64,000 nucleotides of DNA from Arachis hypogaea (lineage: Eukaryota > Streptophyta > Magnoliopsida > Fabales > Fabaceae): positions 41,339,419 to 41,403,418 of the forward strand of contig NC_092042.1 of NCBI RefSeq assembly GCF_003086295.3, in the 5' to 3' direction. Positions 1 to 10,145 of the stretch are shown here, piece after piece (within the stretch, counting starts at the first letter, position 1; each line of letters opens with the position of its first letter). The notes beneath the pieces were generated by a model. The model saw only the letters and a program-made list of their open reading frames with translations, made no database searches and was not told where the DNA came from. The position numbers and the translations under genes were made by a program.

Positions 1-1
1 T

Positions 2-19
2 TGGCGCCATTGCCGGGGA
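2..19 (+). promoter_or_regulatory. Primer-binding site of element A (tRNA-Asp type)
   Basis: TGGCGCCATTGCCGGGGA matches the reverse complement of the plant tRNA-Asp(GUC) 3' end at 17 of 18 positions (A instead of G at position 8). It marks the start of minus-strand DNA synthesis and the end of the unseen 5' LTR. Confidence 0.85.
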
Positions 20-1536
20 TTGTTCGAGTGTGGACAACTGACGGTTCATCTTGTTGCTTAGATTAGGTAATTTTCTTTTCAAAAATCTTTTTCAAAATTT
101 TCTTTTCTTTTTCATTTTTCCAAAAATATTTTCGAAAAAAAATTAATAAAAATCCAAAAAAATCATAAAATCATAAAAAAATCAAAAATATTTTGTGTTT
201 CTTGTTTGAGTCTTGAGTCAATTTTTAAGTTTGGTGTCAATTGCATGCCTTAAAAATTTTTCTTGCATTTTTCAAAAATTCCATGCATTCATAGTGTTCT
301 TCATGATCTTCAAGATATTCTTGACAAGTCTTCTTGTTTGATCTTGATGTTTTCTTGTTTTGTGTTGTTTGTTGTTTTTCATATGCATTTTTCGTTTGTT
401 AGAATCCATGCATTACAAATTTCTAAGTTTGGTGTCTTGCATATTTTCTTTGCATAAAAAATTTTTCAAAATTATGTTTTTGATGTTCATCATGATCTTC
501 AAAGTGTTCTTGATGTTCATCTTGACATTCATAGTGTTCTTGCATGCGTTATGTGTTTGATCCAAAATTTTCATATTTTGGGTCATTTTTATGTTTTTCT
601 CTCTCATCTTTAAAAATTCAAAAATCAAAAAAATATCTTTTCCTTATTTTTCTCCAAATTTTCGAAAATTTGAGTTGACTTAGTCAAAAATTTTCAAAAT
701 TAGTTGTTTCTTACAAGTCAAGTCAAATTTTCAATTTTAAAAATCTTATCTTTTCAAAATCTTTTCCAAAAAAATCATATCTTTTTCATTTTTTTTATTT
801 TTCAAAAATTCCAAAAATCTTTTTCAAAATATTTTCAAAATCTTTTTCTTATCTTTACATCTAATTTTCAAAAATTAGCTAACAATTAATGTGATTGGTT
901 CAAAAATTTGAAATTTGTTACTTTCTTGTTAAGAAAGGTTCAATCTTTAAGTTCTAGAATCATATCTTGTAGTTACTTGTTAGTTAAGTAATTAATTTTA
1001 ATTTTAAAATTAAAATCTTTTTCAACAAATATCTTATCTATTTTATCTTTTATCTTATCTTTTTCAAAAATTTTATCTTTTTCAAAATTTGATTTCAAAA
1101 TATCTTAACTAACTTCTTATCTTCTTATCTTTTTCAAATTTGATTTCAATATCTTTTTCAATCAACTAACTAACTTTTTTTTGTTTCTTATCTTTTTCAA
1201 AACCAACTAACTACCTATCCCTCTCTAATTTTCGAAAATATCTCATCTCTTTTTCAAAAATTCTTTTTATTTTAAATTTTAATTTTAATCTTATCTTATT
1301 TCTAATTTTCGAAAATTACTAACCCCTTTTTCAAAATTATTTTCGAAATTTGCCCTCTCTTTTCTTACTCTATTTAATTATTTAATTACTAACACTTCTC
1401 TTCACCTTTCTCCATCTGAATATCTGAACCCACTCTTCTTCATTCTTCTCCCCTTTCTTTTTCTACTAACATACAAGAATCTATATACTGTGACATAGAG
1501 GATTCCTCTTTCTTTTCTTGTTTTCTTCTCTTTCAT
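20..1536 (+). other. 5' leader of element A, no gene
   Basis: About 1.5 kb of AT-rich sequence dominated by TTTTTCAAAA-like runs. Two copies of TAAGTTTGGTGTC occur near 230 and 424, each followed by a TTGCAT-containing stretch. Small ORFs here have no coding character. The leader of B (4133-5748) is a diverged homologue. Confidence 0.8.
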
Positions 1537-2383
1537 ATGAGCAGGAACAGGGAAAAAAGGCACTCTTGTTGAAATTGATCCTGAACCTGAAAGGACTATG
1601 AAGAGAAAATTAAGAGAAGCTAAGTTACAACAATCTAAAGGTAACCTTTTCAGAAATTTTCGAACAAGAGAAGGAGATGGCAGCCGAAAATAATAATAAT
1701 GCAAGGAGAATGCTTGGTGACTTCACAAAGCCAACGTCCAAGTTTGATGGAAGAAGCATCTCCATTCCTGCCATTGGAGCCAATAACTTTGAGCTGAAAC
1801 CTCAGCTAATTGCTTTGATGCAACAAAAATGCAAGTTTTATGGACTTCCATCTGAAGATCCTTATCAGTTTTTAACTGAGTTCTTGCAGATCTGTGAGAC
1901 TGTAAAGACGAATGGAGTTGATCCTGAAGTCTACAGACTGATGTTTTTCCCTTTTGCTGTAAGAGACAGAGCTAGAATATGGTTGGATTCACAACCCAAG
2001 GATAGCCTGGACTCCTGGGATAAGCTGGTCACTGCCTTCTTGGATAAATTCTTTCCTCCTCAAAAGCTGAGCAAGCTAAGAGTGGATGTTCAAACCTTCA
2101 AACAAAAAGATGGTGAATCCCTCTATGAAGCTTGGGAAAGATACAAGCAGCTGACCAAAAGATGTCCATCTGACATGTTTTCAGAATGGACCATATTAGA
2201 TATATTCTATTATGGTCTATTTGAATTTTCAAAAATGTCATTGGACCATTCTGCAGGTGGATCTATTCACCTAAAGAAAACGCCTGAAGAGGCTCAAGAA
2301 CTCATTGACATGGTTGCAAACAACCAATTCATGTACACTTCTGAGAGGAATTCCGTGAATAATGGGACACCTCAGAAGAAAGG
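1537..2383 (+). pseudogene. Element A gag, 5' part, interrupted by element B
   Basis: By comparison with the gag of B (start 5749), the original start is ATG 1537. A one-base insertion around 1557-1561 throws that start out of frame, and the open frame now begins at the internal ATG 1677 (MAAENNNN, equal to B residue 47 onward). The Retrotrans_gag core is visible (FFPFAVRDRARIWLDSQP, then KFFPPQKLSKLR, then ESLYEAWERYKQLTKRCPSD). The frame breaks at 2383 where the LTR of B begins and resumes in the same frame at 22240. The gag protein would form the virus-like particle. Confidence 0.88.
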
Positions 2384-4108
2384 TGATGGGCGGATAATTT
2401 GTACGCTTTTTGGCATTGTTTTTAGTATGTTTTTAGTATGGTCTAGTTGGTTTTTAGTATATTTTTATTAGTTTTTAGTTAAAATTCACTTTTCTGGACT
2501 TTACTATGAGTTTGTGTGTTTTTCTGTGATTTCAGGTATTTTCTGGCTGAAATTGAGGGACCCGAGCAAAAATCTGATTTAGAGACTAAAAAGGACTGTA
2601 GATGCTGTTGGATTCTGACCTCCCTGCACTCGAAGTGGATTTTCTGGAGCTACAGAAGCCCAATTGGCGCGCTCTCAACGGCGTTGGAAAGTAGACATCC
2701 TGGGCTTTCCAGCAATATATGATAGTCCATACTTTGCCCAAGATTTGATGGCCCAAACCGGCGTTCAAAGTTACCCTCAGGAATTCCAGCGTTAAACGCC
2801 GGAACTGGCACAAGAATGGGAGTTAAACGCCCAAACTGGCACCAAAGCTGGCGTTTAACTCCAAGAGGAGTCTCTTCACGAAAATGCTTCATTGCTCAGC
2901 CCAAGCACACACCAAGTGGGCCCGGAAGTGGATTTTTATGTCATTTACTCATCTCTGTACACCCTAGGCTACTAGTTTTCTATAAGTAGGACCTTTTACT
3001 ATTGTACTAGGGAGATCTTTCAATCTTTGGATCTTTTGATCATGTTTTGATGATTGAACCCTCTTTGGGAGGCTGGCCATTCGGCCATGCCTAGACCTTG
3101 TTCTTATGTATTTTCAACGGTGGAGTTTCTACACACCATAGATTAAGGTGTGGAGCTCTGCTGTACCTCGAGAATTAATGCAATTACTATTGTTCTTCTA
3201 TTCAATTCCGCTTGTTCTTGTTCTAAGATATCACTTGTTCTTCAACTTGATGAATGTGATGATCTGTGACACTCATCATCATTCTCATCTATGAACGTGT
3301 GACTGACAACCACCTCCGTTCTACCTTCGATTGGGTGAATATCTCTTGGATTCCTGATACACGATGCATGGTTGATCGCCTGACAACCGAGTGCTCGCCT
3401 GACAAACGAGCCAGCCATTCCGTGAGATCAGAGTCTTCGTGGTATAGGCTAGAACTGATGGCGGCATTCAAGAGAATCCGGAAGGTCTAACCTTGTCTGT
3501 GGTATTCTGAGTAGGATTCAATGATTGAATGACTGTGACATGCTTCAAACTCCTGAAGGCGGGGCGTTAGTGACAGACGCAAAAGAATCACTGGATTCTA
3601 TTCCGGCCTGATCGAGAACCGACAGATGGATAGCCGTGCTGTGACAGGGTGCGTTGAACATTTCCAATGAGAGGATGGGAGGTAGCCACTGACAACGGTG
3701 AAACCCTTGCTTAAGCTTGCCATGGAAAGGAGTAAGAAGGATTGGATGAAGACAGTAGGAAAGCAGAGAGACGGAAGGGAAGGCATCTTCATACGCTTAT
3801 CTGAAATTCCTACCAATGAATTACATAAGTATCTCTATCTTTATCTTTATGTTTTATTCGTTTATCACCATACCCATTTGAGTTTGCCTGACTGAGATTT
3901 ACAAGGTGAGCATAGCTTGCTTCATACCAACAATCTCTGTGGGATCGACCCTTACTCGCGTAAGGTTTATTACTTGGACGACCCAGTACACTTGCTGGTT
4001 AGTTGTGCGAAGTTGTGTTTATGCCATGGTATTGAACACCAAGTTTTTCGTTTCATCACCGGGGATTATTTGAGTTGTGAAAAGTATTGATCACAATTTC
4101 GTGCACCA
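2384..4108 (+). repeat. 5' LTR of element B
   Basis: Starts TGATGGGCGG and ends GTGCACCA; exactly the same length as the 3' copy. TATAAG at 2981-2986 is the likely core promoter in U3/R. Near the 3' end is a stretch shared with the LTRs of A and J (GATCGACCCTTACTCGCG, then GACGACCCAGTACACTTGC). A hairpin-prone GGCTGGCCATTCGGCCATGCC-like stretch lies at about 3072-3092. Degenerate GGCGTTTAAC dyads lie at about 2756-2870. The small ORFs inside it occur identically in the 3' LTR and are not genes. Confidence 0.95.
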
Positions 4109-4114
4109 AGTTTT

Positions 4115-4132
4115 TGGCGCCGTTGCCGGGGA
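4115..4132 (+). promoter_or_regulatory. Primer-binding site of element B (tRNA-Asp)
   Basis: TGGCGCCGTTGCCGGGGA is a perfect 18-base complement to the plant tRNA-Asp(GUC) 3' end, 6 bases after the LTR end at 4108. The tRNA sequence is from memory. Confidence 0.92.
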
Positions 4133-5748
4133 TTGTTGAGTTTGGACAACTGACGGTTCATCTTGTTGCTTAGATTAGGTATTTTTTTTTTCAGAATTCT
4201 TGAAGATGAATTCTAGAGTTTCATGATGATTTGTTGAAGTCTGGCTGGCTGTGAAGCCATGTCTAATTTCATTGGACCGAGGTTTCAACTTATCATCACA
4301 AGAGCTTGTTGATTTTTATCAATCTTGCTGTTGGAGCAGTGATCTGCTAAGGCTTGGCTGGCCATTGGCCATGTCTAGTGTTTTGGACCGAAGCTTTCTT
4401 TGAGAGCTTGGCTGGCTGTGAACCCATGTCTAATTCCTGGACCGGAGTCTTAGACTAAACATTGCATGATTCCTGGAATTCTCATTAAGAATTTTGATAT
4501 CTTTGTCCACTTAATTTTCGAAAATCACAAAAAAAATTTACAAAATCATAAAAACCAAAAATATTGTATGTTTCTTATTAAGACACTAGTCTCATTTTAA
4601 GTTTGGTGTCAATTGCATGCATTCATTCATGTGTCTTAAGAATCTTCAAGTAATTCTTGATAATTTCTTACTCTGATCTTTGAATTCTCTTGACTTGAGT
4701 GTTTATGTGTCTCATGTGCATTCTCATTAGTGTCAGTAGTATACAAACTACTAAGTTTGGTGTCTTGCATGCATTGTGATTTGATTTTAGTTGCATTTTG
4801 ATTATTCCTCATTATTAAAAATCCAAAAATATTTTTAATTTGTGTCTTTTCAAGTCAATAATACAGAGAATTGAAGATTCAGAACATACAGCAGAGGAAT
4901 TGCACAGAAAAGGCTGGGCGTTCAAAACGCCCAGTGAAGAAGGACAGACTGGCGTTTAAACGCCAGCCCGGGTACCTGGTTGGGCGTTCAACGCCCAAAA
5001 GGGTAGAGTTTTGGGCGTTAAACGCCAGAATGTGCACCATTCTGGGCGTTTAACGCCAGGATGGCACAAGAGGGAAGATTTTGTTTTCAATGCAAATTTT
5101 TTTTAAGTTTTCAAAATTTTTCAAAATCAAATCTTTTTCAAATCAAATATTTTCAATCAAATCTTTTTCAAAATCAATTTCCTTCCTTTTTCAAAAATAC
5201 TTGCTATCAATTAATGATTTGATTCAACATATCAAATATGTTGCCTTTTCTGTTGAGAAAGGTTTAATGTTTGAATCATATCTTTTCTTGATAGCCAAGT
5301 CATCAATTTTAAAATCAAATCTTTTTAAAATGTTTTTCAAATCATACCTTCTCAATCACATCTTTTTTAAAACTAATCATATCTTCTTAACCACATCTTT
5401 TTCAAAATAGTTTTCAATCAAATTTCTTTGATTTCTAATTTCAAATTCTTTTTTTTTAAAAAATCACTTGATTTCTTTTTCACCTTCATTTTCGAAAATC
5501 AATTAGTGTTTTTCAAAAAAATGTTTTCAAAATCTTTTACTTAATTTTCGAAAATCACTTCCCTTCTTCTCATATCCTTCTATTTATGGACTAACAATAT
5601 TCCTTAATGCAAAATTCGAACTCCATCTTCTTTGATAAATTCGAATTTTTTACTTCTGTCTTCTATTTTTCTTTTCCTCTGACACCTAAAGGAATCTCTA
5701 TACTGTGACATAGAGGATTCCACATTTTATTGTTCTCTTCTCTTTCAT
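4133..5748 (+). other. 5' leader of element B, no gene
   Basis: AT-rich leader. It contains three imperfect direct repeats at about 4238-4450 (TGGCTGGC, then CATGTCTA, then TGGACCG) that resemble the GGCTGGCCATTCGGCCATG stretch of the LTR. AAGTTTGGTGTC occurs at about 4600 and 4760. A GGCGTT/AACGCC dyad array lies at 4913-5062, then TTTTTCAAA-rich sequence continues up to the gag start. Confidence 0.8.
4913..5062 (+). repeat. GGCGTTTAACGCC dyad array in the leader of B
   Basis: Five short inverted repeats of the form (C)TGGCGTT(T)AACGCCAG or GGGCGTTNAACGCCC, spaced 25-40 bases apart and separated by GCACCA-like linkers. Each could fold as a 7-8 bp hairpin or serve as a palindromic protein site. 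Function unknown. Confidence 0.8.
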
Positions 5749-7932
5749 ATGAGAAGGAGCAGAGACAAAAGCATTCTTGTTGAGGTTGATCCTGAACCTG
5801 AAAGGACCTTGAAGCGAAAGCTAAGAGAAGCTACGGCACAATTCTCTGTAGAGGACCTAACAGAAATCTTCAAAGAAGAAGAACTCATGGCAGCCGAAAA
5901 CAACAACAATGCCAACAATGCAAGGAAGGTGCTGGGTGACTTTACTGCACCTACTCCCGACTTCTATGGGAGAAGCATCTCTATCCCTGCCATTGGAGCA
6001 AACAACTTTGAGCTTAAGCCTCAATTAGTTTCTCTAATGCAACAGAATTGCAAGTTCCATGGACTTCCATTGGAAGATCCTCATCAGTTTTTAGCTGAAT
6101 TCTTGCAAATCTGTGACACTGTCAAGACTAATGGGGTTGACCCTGAGGTCTACAGACTCATGCTATTCCCTTTTGCTGTAAGAGACAGAGCTAGGACATG
6201 GTTGGACTCTCAACCTAAAGAAAGCCTGGACTCTTGGGAAAAGTTAGTCAATGCCTTCTTGGCAAAGTTCTTTCCACCTCAAAAATTGAGTAAGCTTAAA
6301 GTGGAAGTCCAAACCTTCAGACAGAAGGAAGGAGAATCCCTCTATGAAGCTTGGGAAAGATACAAACAGTTAATCAGAAAGTGTCCATCTGACATGCTTT
6401 CTGAATGGAGCATCATAGGTATTTTCTATGATGGTCTCTCTGAACTATCCAAAATGTCTTTGGATAGCTCTGCTGGAGGATCTCTTCATCTGAAGAAGAC
6501 GCCTACAGAAGCTCAAGAGCTGATTGAAATGGTTGCAAATAACCAATTCATGTACACTTCTGAAAGAAATCCTGTGAACAATGGGACTAGTCAGAAGAAA
6601 GGAGTTCTTGAGATTGACACTTTGAATGCCATATTGGCTCAGAACAAAATATTGACTCAAAAAGTCAATATGATTTCTCAAAGTCTGTCTGGAATGCAAA
6701 ATGCACCAAGCAGTACTAAGGAGGCTTCATCTGAGGAAGAAGCTTATGATCCTGAGAACCCTTCAATGGAAGAGGTGAATTACATGGGAGAAACCTATGG
6801 AAACACCTATAATCCCTCATGGAGAAATCATCCAAATTTCTCATGGAAGGATCAACAGAGACCTCAACAAGGTTTCAACAGCAGTAATGGTGGAAGAAAC
6901 AGGTTTAGCAATAGCAAGCCTTTTCCATCATCTTCTCAGCAACAGACAGAGAGTTCTAAGCAGAATAACTCTGACTTAGCAACCATGGTCTCTGATCTAA
7001 TCAAAACCACTCAAAGTTTCATGACTGAAACAAGGTCCTCCATTAGAAATTTGGAAGGACAAGTGGGTCAGCTGAGCAAGAGAATTACTGAACTCCCTCC
7101 TAGTACTCTCCCAAGCAATACAGAAGAAAATCCAAAAGGAGAGTGCAAGGCCATCAACATGGCCGAATTTTGGGAGGAAGGAGAAACAGTGAACGCCACT
7201 GAGGAAGACCTCGATGGACGTCCACTGGCTTCCAATGAGTTCCCCAATGAGGAACCATGGGAATCTGAGGCTCAAAATGAGACCATAGAGATTCCATTGG
7301 ACTTACTTCTGCCATTCATGAGCTCTGATGAGTATTCTTCCTCTGAAGAGGATGAGTATGTCACTGAAGAGTAAGTTGCTAAATACCTTGGAGCAATCAT
7401 GAAGCTAAATGACAAGTTATTTGGAAATGAGACTTGGGAGGATGAACCCCCTTTGCTCACCAAAGAACTGGATGACTTGTCTAGGCAGAAATTACCTCAA
7501 AAGAGACAAGACCCTGGGAAGTTTTCAATACCTTGTACCATAGGCACCATGACCTTCAAGAAGGCCTTGTGTGACTTAGGGTCAAGTGTAAACCTCATGC
7601 CTCTCTCTGTAATGGAGAAGCTAGGGATCTTTGAGGTACAAGCTGCAAAAATCTCACTAGAGATGGCAGACAACTCAAGAAAACAAGCTTATGGATTTGT
7701 AGAGGATGTTCTGGTAAAAGTTGAAGACCATTACATCCCTACTGATTTCATAGTCCTAGAGACTGGGAAGTGCATGGATGAATCCATCATCCTTGGCAGA
7801 CCCTTCCTAGCCACAGCAAAGGCTGTGATTGATGTTGATAGAGGAGAGTTGATCATTCAAGTGAATGAAGAATCCTTTGTGTTTGAGGCTCAAGGATATC
7901 CCTCTGTCACCATGGAGAAGAAGCATGAAGAG
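5749..7932 (+). pseudogene. Element B gag-protease polyprotein (one nonsense codon, C-terminus displaced by element C)
   Basis: ATG 5749 opens a 541-codon gag: a basic N-terminus (MRRSRDKS), an acidic linker, Retrotrans_gag core at residues about 130-245 (LFPFAVRDRARTWLDSQP, ESLYEAWERYKQLIRKCPSD), then WRNHPNFSWKDQ. TAA at 7372-7374 stops it. Element A has CAA in that place and the frame stays open beyond, so this is one point mutation. The continued frame (from about 7399) holds an aspartic-protease-like region with DLGSSVNLMPLS (DLG instead of DSG/DTG) and ILGRPFLATA. The 2184 bases to 7932 are an exact number of codons, and the frame continues at 17427. No CCHC zinc knuckle lies between the gag core and WRNHPNF. 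Expected role: particle formation and self-cleavage. Confidence 0.9.
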
Positions 7933-8380
7933 TGTTCATACCCTGACCGAGTTCCCCAAACTCGGAAAGTTCATAGAAGGTCCGACCTCGTCCCAAGGCC
8001 CACGCCTGAGGTCGGACCTCGGACAAATAAGCTAAGAAGGCCCATCAGAAGGAACGAAGCCCAAAACCTAAAGGCCGAAAAGGCCTAAAGAAAGGCGGTT
8101 CCACAAAGATAGGGATAAAACTCCCAAAAGATAAGATAAGATAAGAATATCTTATCCAGGGAAGATCACGACCAACTACTATAAATACACTGGAGCACCC
8201 AGGTATAACTCATACTCTAATTCTACTCAATATCTGCTTGGACCCATGCTAACTTAAGCATCGGAGTGTCATTGCAGGTACAACCACCAACCACTCCACA
8301 TATCAAGCTCGGGTCCCTGACCCCCACCTCGGGCCTCACCAAGACGTCCGAGCTACTCGTTTCAGGTAACCCCCGGAACA
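7933..8380 (+). repeat. 5' LTR of element C
   Basis: Starts TGTTCATACCC and ends CCCGGAACA. TATAAATA at 8180-8187 is a good core promoter. Contains GATAAGATAAGATAAGAATATCTTATC, i.e. a GATAAG triplet facing its complement, at about 8131-8157. Confidence 0.96.
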
Positions 8381-8381
8381 T

Positions 8382-8399
8382 TGGCGCCGTTGCCGGGGA
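8382..8399 (+). promoter_or_regulatory. Primer-binding site of element C (tRNA-Asp)
   Basis: TGGCGCCGTTGCCGGGGA directly after the LTR (one base apart). Same primer tRNA as A and B, although C belongs to a different lineage. Confidence 0.93.
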
Positions 8400-8420
8400 C
8401 CTGGAAGTCATCCCTCTACC

Positions 8421-10145
8421 ATGGCGAACGACCCCTCCAAAAATGACCGCGCGGCATCAGAACAAGAGGAGGAAGTTGACACCGGAGAAAGACCGGACAG
8501 CCCTCTATCACCACGCACTCCAGGAGGAAACAAACAGAATCACCCAAAGACGTCACTCCCAAACAAAGATCCACGAAATCCCGAAAAAGAAAAGAGCTCG
8601 GAAATTCTAGAAGCTGTCCGGGCACAACAAAACCGACTAAAACAACTCGAAGAGGACATAAAGAAGCAAAAAGAAACTGAACAAGATCTGAGAAGGGAAG
8701 CTCGCAAGCGTAGAGAATTAGAAGAAAAACTGCGGAAAATAGAGGCCAACCTGAAAGATCGGTCAGACCGCGGCCCCACCCCCGAAGGCAACCATGATCC
8801 CTTCACGCAAGAGATCATGAAGGAGAAGGTACCGCGAAACTTTAAACCACCCGATATGGATCTCTACGACGGCACCACCGACCCAAGTCACCACCTCAGT
8901 AACTTCAGAAGCAGAATGTACCTAGTCGACGCCTCTGACGCGATTCGGTGCAAAGCCTTCCCCACCACTCTCACCAAATCAGCCATGAAGTGGTCCGACA
9001 ACCTGCCACCTAGATCAATCACCAGCTTCGAAGACCTAACCAAAAAATTCCTAACAAGATTCTCCATTCAAAAGGACAAGGCAAAACATGCCCCCAGTCT
9101 ACTCGGGATCAAACAAGGTAACCAAGAAACTCTCCGAGAGTACATGGAGCGATTCAACAAAGCCTGCCTGGACATACAACACTTGCCCACTGAAGCAGCC
9201 ATCATGGGACTAGCAAACGGCCTAAAAGAGGGACCGTTTAGCCAATCCCTATCCAAACGATACCCGACCTCCCTATACGAGGTGCAGGAACGGGCAGAAA
9301 AATATATCAACATGGAGGAAACCTCCCAGCTAAGAGACTCTTCTAGGAAGGAATCAACCTACCCGTTCCGAGATCGAGATCGGGAACAGAAGAAGAAAGA
9401 AGAATCTAACTCGGACAAGCCACGGAAGTATCATAGCTACACTCCCCTCCGAGTTTCCCTGGTAGACGTCTACAGAGAAGTATGCCACACCGAAAAAATC
9501 CCACCGCCCCGACCTCTAAAACACAAGAGAGCAGGGAGAGATCGGTCCGAATACTGTGAATACCACAAGCTCTACGGTCATTCTACTAACGACTGCCACG
9601 ACCTAAAAAATGTTATAGAAAAGCTAGCCAGAGAAGGAAAACTCGACAGATACATAGCAGAGAAGGGAGAAGAGACCAAAAAGAGAAGGAGGGGAGATAA
9701 CAAAGATCGGGCTGAGCAAACCCCGCGAACCCCTGAAAGGCACGTTCACATGATAAATGGAGGTTTTGCAGGCGGAGGAACATCCAGATCCTCGCGAAAA
9801 AGACACCTCAAAGACGTCTATCATGTCCGAGAAGACAGCCCCCTGCCCGAATTACCTACTATCTCGTTTACCCGAGAAGATGCTCAAGGGATAATACCCG
9901 GGCACGACGATCCAATGGTAATCACCATCATCCTAGCAAACACCAACCTACATCGAACCCTGGTTGACCAGGGAAGCTCAGCAGATATCCTGTTCAAAAC
10001 AGCCTTCGACAAACTCGGACTTGAAGAAAAAGAGCTAAAGGCCTATCCCACCGACTTATTTGGACTAGGGGACACCCCGATCCATCCCTTAGGATACATC
10101 TCGCTACATACTACCTTTGGAAGAGGCGAACAGTCTAGAAATTAA
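8421..10145 (+). CDS. Element C gag and N-terminal protease
   Basis: 574 codons starting at the first ATG after the PBS (MANDPSKND). Residues 1-60 are polar; about 65-115 form a charged coiled coil (EEDIKKQKETEQDLRREARK). The gag core lies at about 150-290 (MYLVDASDAIRCKAFPTTL, KWSDNLPP, QETLREYMERFNKACLD). A Tat-type zinc motif CEYHKLYGHSTNDC sits at about 374-387. The aspartic protease begins near residue 500 with LVDQGSSADILF (DQG replacing the usual DSG/DTG). The frame ends in TAA at 10143-10145, in the middle of the protease; the rest is in the -1 frame. Builds the capsid and starts the protease. Confidence 0.9.
   Translation: MANDPSKNDRAASEQEEEVDTGERPDSPLSPRTPGGNKQNHPKTSLPNKDPRNPEKEKSSEILEAVRAQQNRLKQLEEDIKKQKETEQDLRREARKRRELEEKLRKIEANLKDRSDRGPTPEGNHDPFTQEIMKEKVPRNFKPPDMDLYDGTTDPSHHLSNFRSRMYLVDASDAIRCKAFPTTLTKSAMKWSDNLPPRSITSFEDLTKKFLTRFSIQKDKAKHAPSLLGIKQGNQETLREYMERFNKACLDIQHLPTEAAIMGLANGLKEGPFSQSLSKRYPTSLYEVQERAEKYINMEETSQLRDSSRKESTYPFRDRDREQKKKEESNSDKPRKYHSYTPLRVSLVDVYREVCHTEKIPPPRPLKHKRAGRDRSEYCEYHKLYGHSTNDCHDLKNVIEKLAREGKLDRYIAEKGEETKKRRRGDNKDRAEQTPRTPERHVHMINGGFAGGGTSRSSRKRHLKDVYHVREDSPLPELPTISFTREDAQGIIPGHDDPMVITIILANTNLHRTLVDQGSSADILFKTAFDKLGLEEKELKAYPTDLFGLGDTPIHPLGYISLHTTFGRGEQSRN

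Noticed and set aside
413..628. Small ORFs in the leader of element A
   Set aside because: AT-rich, Phe/Ile/Lys-biased translations of TTTTTCAAAA repeats on both strands, without counterparts in the leader of B.
3266..3895. Small ORFs of 60-74 codons (also at 21392-22021)
   Set aside because: They lie inside the LTRs of B and appear twice only because the LTR is duplicated. No family resemblance, and they lie on both strands over the same bases.
4115..4132. Possible tRNA-Asp gene fragments at the TGGCGCCGTTGCCGGGGA sites
   Set aside because: Only the reverse complement of the tRNA 3' end is present, without anticodon or D arm, and always a few bases after an LTR end, so these are primer-binding sites.
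10139..10145. Programmed -1 frameshift signal in C
   Set aside because: AAATTAA is not a canonical slippery heptamer, and I see no obvious downstream structure. Kept only as a question in the findings.
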